IMG/VR virus record: IMGVR_UViG_3300036851_000455
Coordinates: 1-23,097 of that record
Direction: 5' to 3' (one strand)
DNA: 23,097 nucleotides
From: a virus
Below, one piece after another: positions 21,483-23,097 of the stretch. Position 1 is the stretch's first letter; the number at the start of each line of letters is the position of its first letter. Below the pieces are notes generated by a model, which searched no databases, was not told where the DNA came from, and saw only the letters and a list, made by a program, of their open reading frames with translations. Both the position numbers and the translations under genes were made by a program.

Positions 21483-21921
21483 CAACGTCCTCAACGGTTT
21501 CCCCAGGGAGCAACGCACGAGTGAAGATGCATTCGAGTTGCACCCCACCCCAGTCGGTCACCGGCATGGCGTGGTACTTGAACTCCCGCTCGATGGCCAG
21601 GGTCAAACGCAATGTGCCGGCTTTCCCGGTAGCGAACGTCGCGCCGATCACCGGAAAGCGTGCGAGCTCGAGGCGTGGCGTGTCGGGATCGATCCACGCG
21701 CCAGGAAGGCCGAGAGCACCGTCCACCAGTCCAATGCCGAGCTCGGCTGCGAGACGCGCCGCGGACTGACCATGCGCGGACAGCGCACCGGCTTCATCGT
21801 AGGGGTCCTCGGGTGCGCCGTTCTCGGGAACGAACGGATCCCACTCGACGTCAACCATGTGCCGCTCGAGCTCCGCGAGGAAATCGGACGGGTCATCGGG
21901 AGCCTCAGGGTAACGAGCCAT
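21475..21921 (-). CDS. 148-aa protein, unknown
   Basis: I choose ATG 21921 (MARYPEAPDDPSDFLAELER); a GTG at 21945 would add 8 residues. The first 60 residues are acidic and helical. The rest is alpha/beta with strands RLELARFPVIGATFATGKAG and LRLTLAIEREFKYHAMPVTD, ending VQLECIFTRALLPGETVED. It may be a small beta-barrel-like protein. It overlaps both neighbours slightly (17 and 8 nt), showing a compressed operon. No family is recognised. Confidence 0.8.
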   Translation of the reverse strand: MARYPEAPDDPSDFLAELERHMVDVEWDPFVPENGAPEDPYDEAGALSAHGQSAARLAAELGIGLVDGALGLPGAWIDPDTPRLELARFPVIGATFATGKAGTLRLTLAIEREFKYHAMPVTDWGGVQLECIFTRALLPGETVEDVDG

Positions 21922-22162
21922 CACCCACCCGCGCCTTGAGCTCACTTACAGCATCTTCGAACGCTTCGATCGCATCTTCTTCGGTGGGATACTCACCGAG
22001 CCGTATCGACATACCGGGGAGAAACGCAAGGAGATGCCAGCTGATACCCGCGTCATCGAGAGTGTCGGCGCTAGACCAGATGGTCATGGTTCTGCGCTCG
22101 TAAGCGAACCCGATGATCTGGTCACGATCGACCACAACGTTGCCGTAACGGAACAAGTTCAT
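21905..22162 (-). CDS. 85-aa protein, unknown
   Basis: Starts at ATG 22162, overlapping the previous stop as ATGA. It reads MNLFRYGNVVVDRDQIIGFA and then TMTIWSSADTLDDAG, with a helical acidic end (TEEDAIEAFEDAVSELKARV). The beta-beta-beta-helix order resembles small nucleotide- or protein-binding folds, but nothing specific is recognised. Confidence 0.8.
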   Translation of the reverse strand: MNLFRYGNVVVDRDQIIGFAYERRTMTIWSSADTLDDAGISWHLLAFLPGMSIRLGEYPTEEDAIEAFEDAVSELKARVGDGSLP

Positions 22163-22407
22163 GAGGGTTCTCCGTAGAGCTCGGGTCGACGTTCGCGATG
22201 TGACGGTGTGGGGCGTGGCCCGTGCCAGTTCGGCGCGGTGCCGGCGACGACACCTTTGGGTCGGTGGATCTTCCCTTGTCCACGGCTGTTGACGGGACGG
22301 CGGACACTCGAGGTGTCACCGACGGTGCCGAGCGGCATGCACGTGCACGGGGTTTCGTAGCGGTGCCAGACCCCGAACATGCAGCGGTAGCGACCCGGGG
22401 GCCCCAT
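22159..22407 (-). CDS. 82-aa basic Cys-containing protein, unknown
   Basis: Starts at ATG 22407, overlapping the previous stop as TAATG, and ends overlapping the next start as ATGA, so it is coupled on both sides. It begins MGPPGRYRCMFGVWHRYETP followed by CTCMPLG. Three Cys and one His in the first 25 residues could bind a metal. The rest is basic, rich in Arg/Pro and probably disordered (GKIHRPKGVVAGTAPNWHG). The function is unknown. Confidence 0.72.
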   Translation of the reverse strand: MGPPGRYRCMFGVWHRYETPCTCMPLGTVGDTSSVRRPVNSRGQGKIHRPKGVVAGTAPNWHGPRPTPSHRERRPELYGEPS

Positions 22408-22829
22408 TACAGTGCCTCCCCGGTCAGGTCCGGTCGCATGAATCCTTGCGCCGGGGTGGCGAACTCGCCGCGTTTGAACGCTTCGACCAAGTTGCCGTTG
22501 GTGGCGGCGAAGGTCCCCGCCGGCACGCTCGCAACCCGTCCACCCTCTGGTCTCCCGCCGTCGAAATCGGGGATCTGCAGGTCGGTGGGGTCGGCGCCAC
22601 TTTCCCCACGTAGTTCCCGCGCGACGCCTTGTTCCATGAACGTGGCGAACATCGCAAGCTGCTCGCTGTCGAGCGGGAGTTGCGGGACCGGCGCCGCGGG
22701 GGTCTCACGTAGCGCAACGGCGGTGGTCTGCTCAAGGGCCCCGGTGATGGATTTGAGGATGCGGTCGAACACCCACGCGCCGACCACCAGGGTGGCGATG
22801 CGAGCCAAGGCGGCAGTGAGGTGGTTCAT
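22407..22829 (-). CDS. 140-aa protein with N-terminal hydrophobic helix
   Basis: Starts at ATG 22829, overlapping the previous stop as ATGA. Residues about 4-24 (LTAALARIATLVVGAWVFDR) form a hydrophobic helix that could be a membrane anchor or signal-anchor. A helix near residues 55-75 (SEQLAMFATFMEQGVARELR) and a Gly/Pro-rich end follow. It may sit in the host membrane; holin function is not supported because only one hydrophobic helix is seen and no endolysin lies nearby. Confidence 0.78.
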   Translation of the reverse strand: MNHLTAALARIATLVVGAWVFDRILKSITGALEQTTAVALRETPAAPVPQLPLDSEQLAMFATFMEQGVARELRGESGADPTDLQIPDFDGGRPEGGRVASVPAGTFAATNGNLVEAFKRGEFATPAQGFMRPDLTGEAL

Positions 22830-23008
22830 GATGGTCTCGCGATCGTGTTGCCCGACTCGATGGTGACGGTGATGAGTTCGGGTTCGTTCATGTCCTGAAA
22901 GGTCGGCCCGTCCAGCACGAGCGACGGTGACCAGAGCAGGTGTTCACTGGCGCTGTAGGTCCGACCCTTGTACCGGTGAAGCACAACCTGAGTGGAGATG
23001 AGTCCCAT
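22826..23008 (-). CDS. 60-aa protein, first gene of the small-gene operon
   Basis: Starts at ATG 23008 with no Shine-Dalgarno sequence but with TACGGT 7 nt upstream. It reads MGLISTQVVLHRYKGRTYSA ... ITVTIESGNTIARPS, a small beta-type protein. It ends overlapping the next start as ATGA. Leaderless transcription from the box at 23016-23021 would feed this gene and the seven that follow. The function is unknown. Confidence 0.78.
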   Translation of the reverse strand: MGLISTQVVLHRYKGRTYSASEHLLWSPSLVLDGPTFQDMNEPELITVTIESGNTIARPS

Positions 23009-23015
23009 GGGTCCG

Positions 23016-23021
23016 ACCGTA
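23016..23021 (-). promoter_or_regulatory. Candidate -10 box (TACGGT) of leaderless promoter
   Basis: TACGGT in the context GTACTACGGT, 7-nt spacer CGGACCC, then ATG at 23008. This is a one-base variant of the TACGAT boxes elsewhere. Confidence 0.45.
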
Positions 23022-23043
23022 GTACGGGACCGGGGAGTGGGTG

Positions 23044-23074
23044 GTGGATAGTAAGTGATCCACTATCACTTACT
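23044..23074. promoter_or_regulatory. Interlocking palindromes, candidate operator
   Basis: AGTAAGTGAT (23050-23059) and ATCACTTACT (23065-23074) form a perfect 10-bp inverted repeat with a 5-nt spacer. Overlapping it are GTGGAT/ATCCAC (23044-23049, 23058-23063) and GATAGT/ACTATC (23047-23052, 23062-23067). The stretch is much richer in A+T than the genes and lies 23-58 nt upstream of the promoter-like box, where a dimeric repressor or activator could bind. It could also form an RNA hairpin at the end of an unseen upstream gene. Confidence 0.5.
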
Positions 23075-23097
23075 CAACCTCTACGTACACTGTAAGC

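Overview
The window reads as one strand-coherent block of a tailed double-stranded DNA phage genome (Caudoviricetes). Every gene I can support lies on the minus strand, so transcription runs from high to low coordinates. Base composition is high in G+C, GTG starts are common, genes are tightly packed with ATGA, GTGA, TGATG and TAATG overlaps, and several genes look leaderless, with a TANNNT box 6-7 nt before the ATG. High G+C plus leaderless -10-type promoters points to an actinobacterial host; this is inference, and no host gene or tRNA is present to prove it. There is no tape-measure protein, tail sheath or tail tube gene. There are nozzle-like and adaptor-like proteins and three large helical proteins after them, so a podovirus (short tail) is the best reading.

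Layout in transcription order. (1) 23097-20887: a possible control region with interlocking palindromes, then eight small, mostly overlapping genes of unknown function. (2) 20887-16295: packaging and portal block, with a candidate small terminase, large terminase, an FmdB-type zinc-ribbon protein and the portal. (3) 16280-12889: four small proteins (54, 51, 116 and 129 aa), the scaffold candidate and the major capsid protein. (4) 12888-12159: a decoration-type protein between hairpins that share a 12-nt core. (5) 12158-8548: a coiled-coil/proline-rich virion protein, a small beta protein, a tail-fibre-like protein, a 58-aa helical protein, a beta-rich 261-aa protein and a 100-aa helical protein. 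(6) 8551-5416: a 618-aa nozzle/tail-hub candidate, a 187-aa gene of clearly lower G+C, and a 224-aa head-tail adaptor candidate. (7) 5405-1: two Ala/Gly/Gln-rich helical proteins and a very large protein (at least 897 aa) running off the left edge. By position and composition these three resemble the internal/ejection proteins of podoviruses.

The genes fit together as packaging (TerS/TerL), procapsid assembly (portal, scaffold, capsid, decoration), adsorption apparatus (fibres), tail (nozzle, adaptor) and DNA ejection. No lysis, replication, integration or defence gene is visible. The most interesting non-coding signal is a recurring TACGAT box. It stands 6-7 nt before ATG at five places where no Shine-Dalgarno sequence is found, while the other genes mostly have SD sequences or overlap the preceding gene. 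A second point of interest is the 152-nt gap 2693-2844, which can fold in two alternative ways and may also encode a 34-residue peptide.
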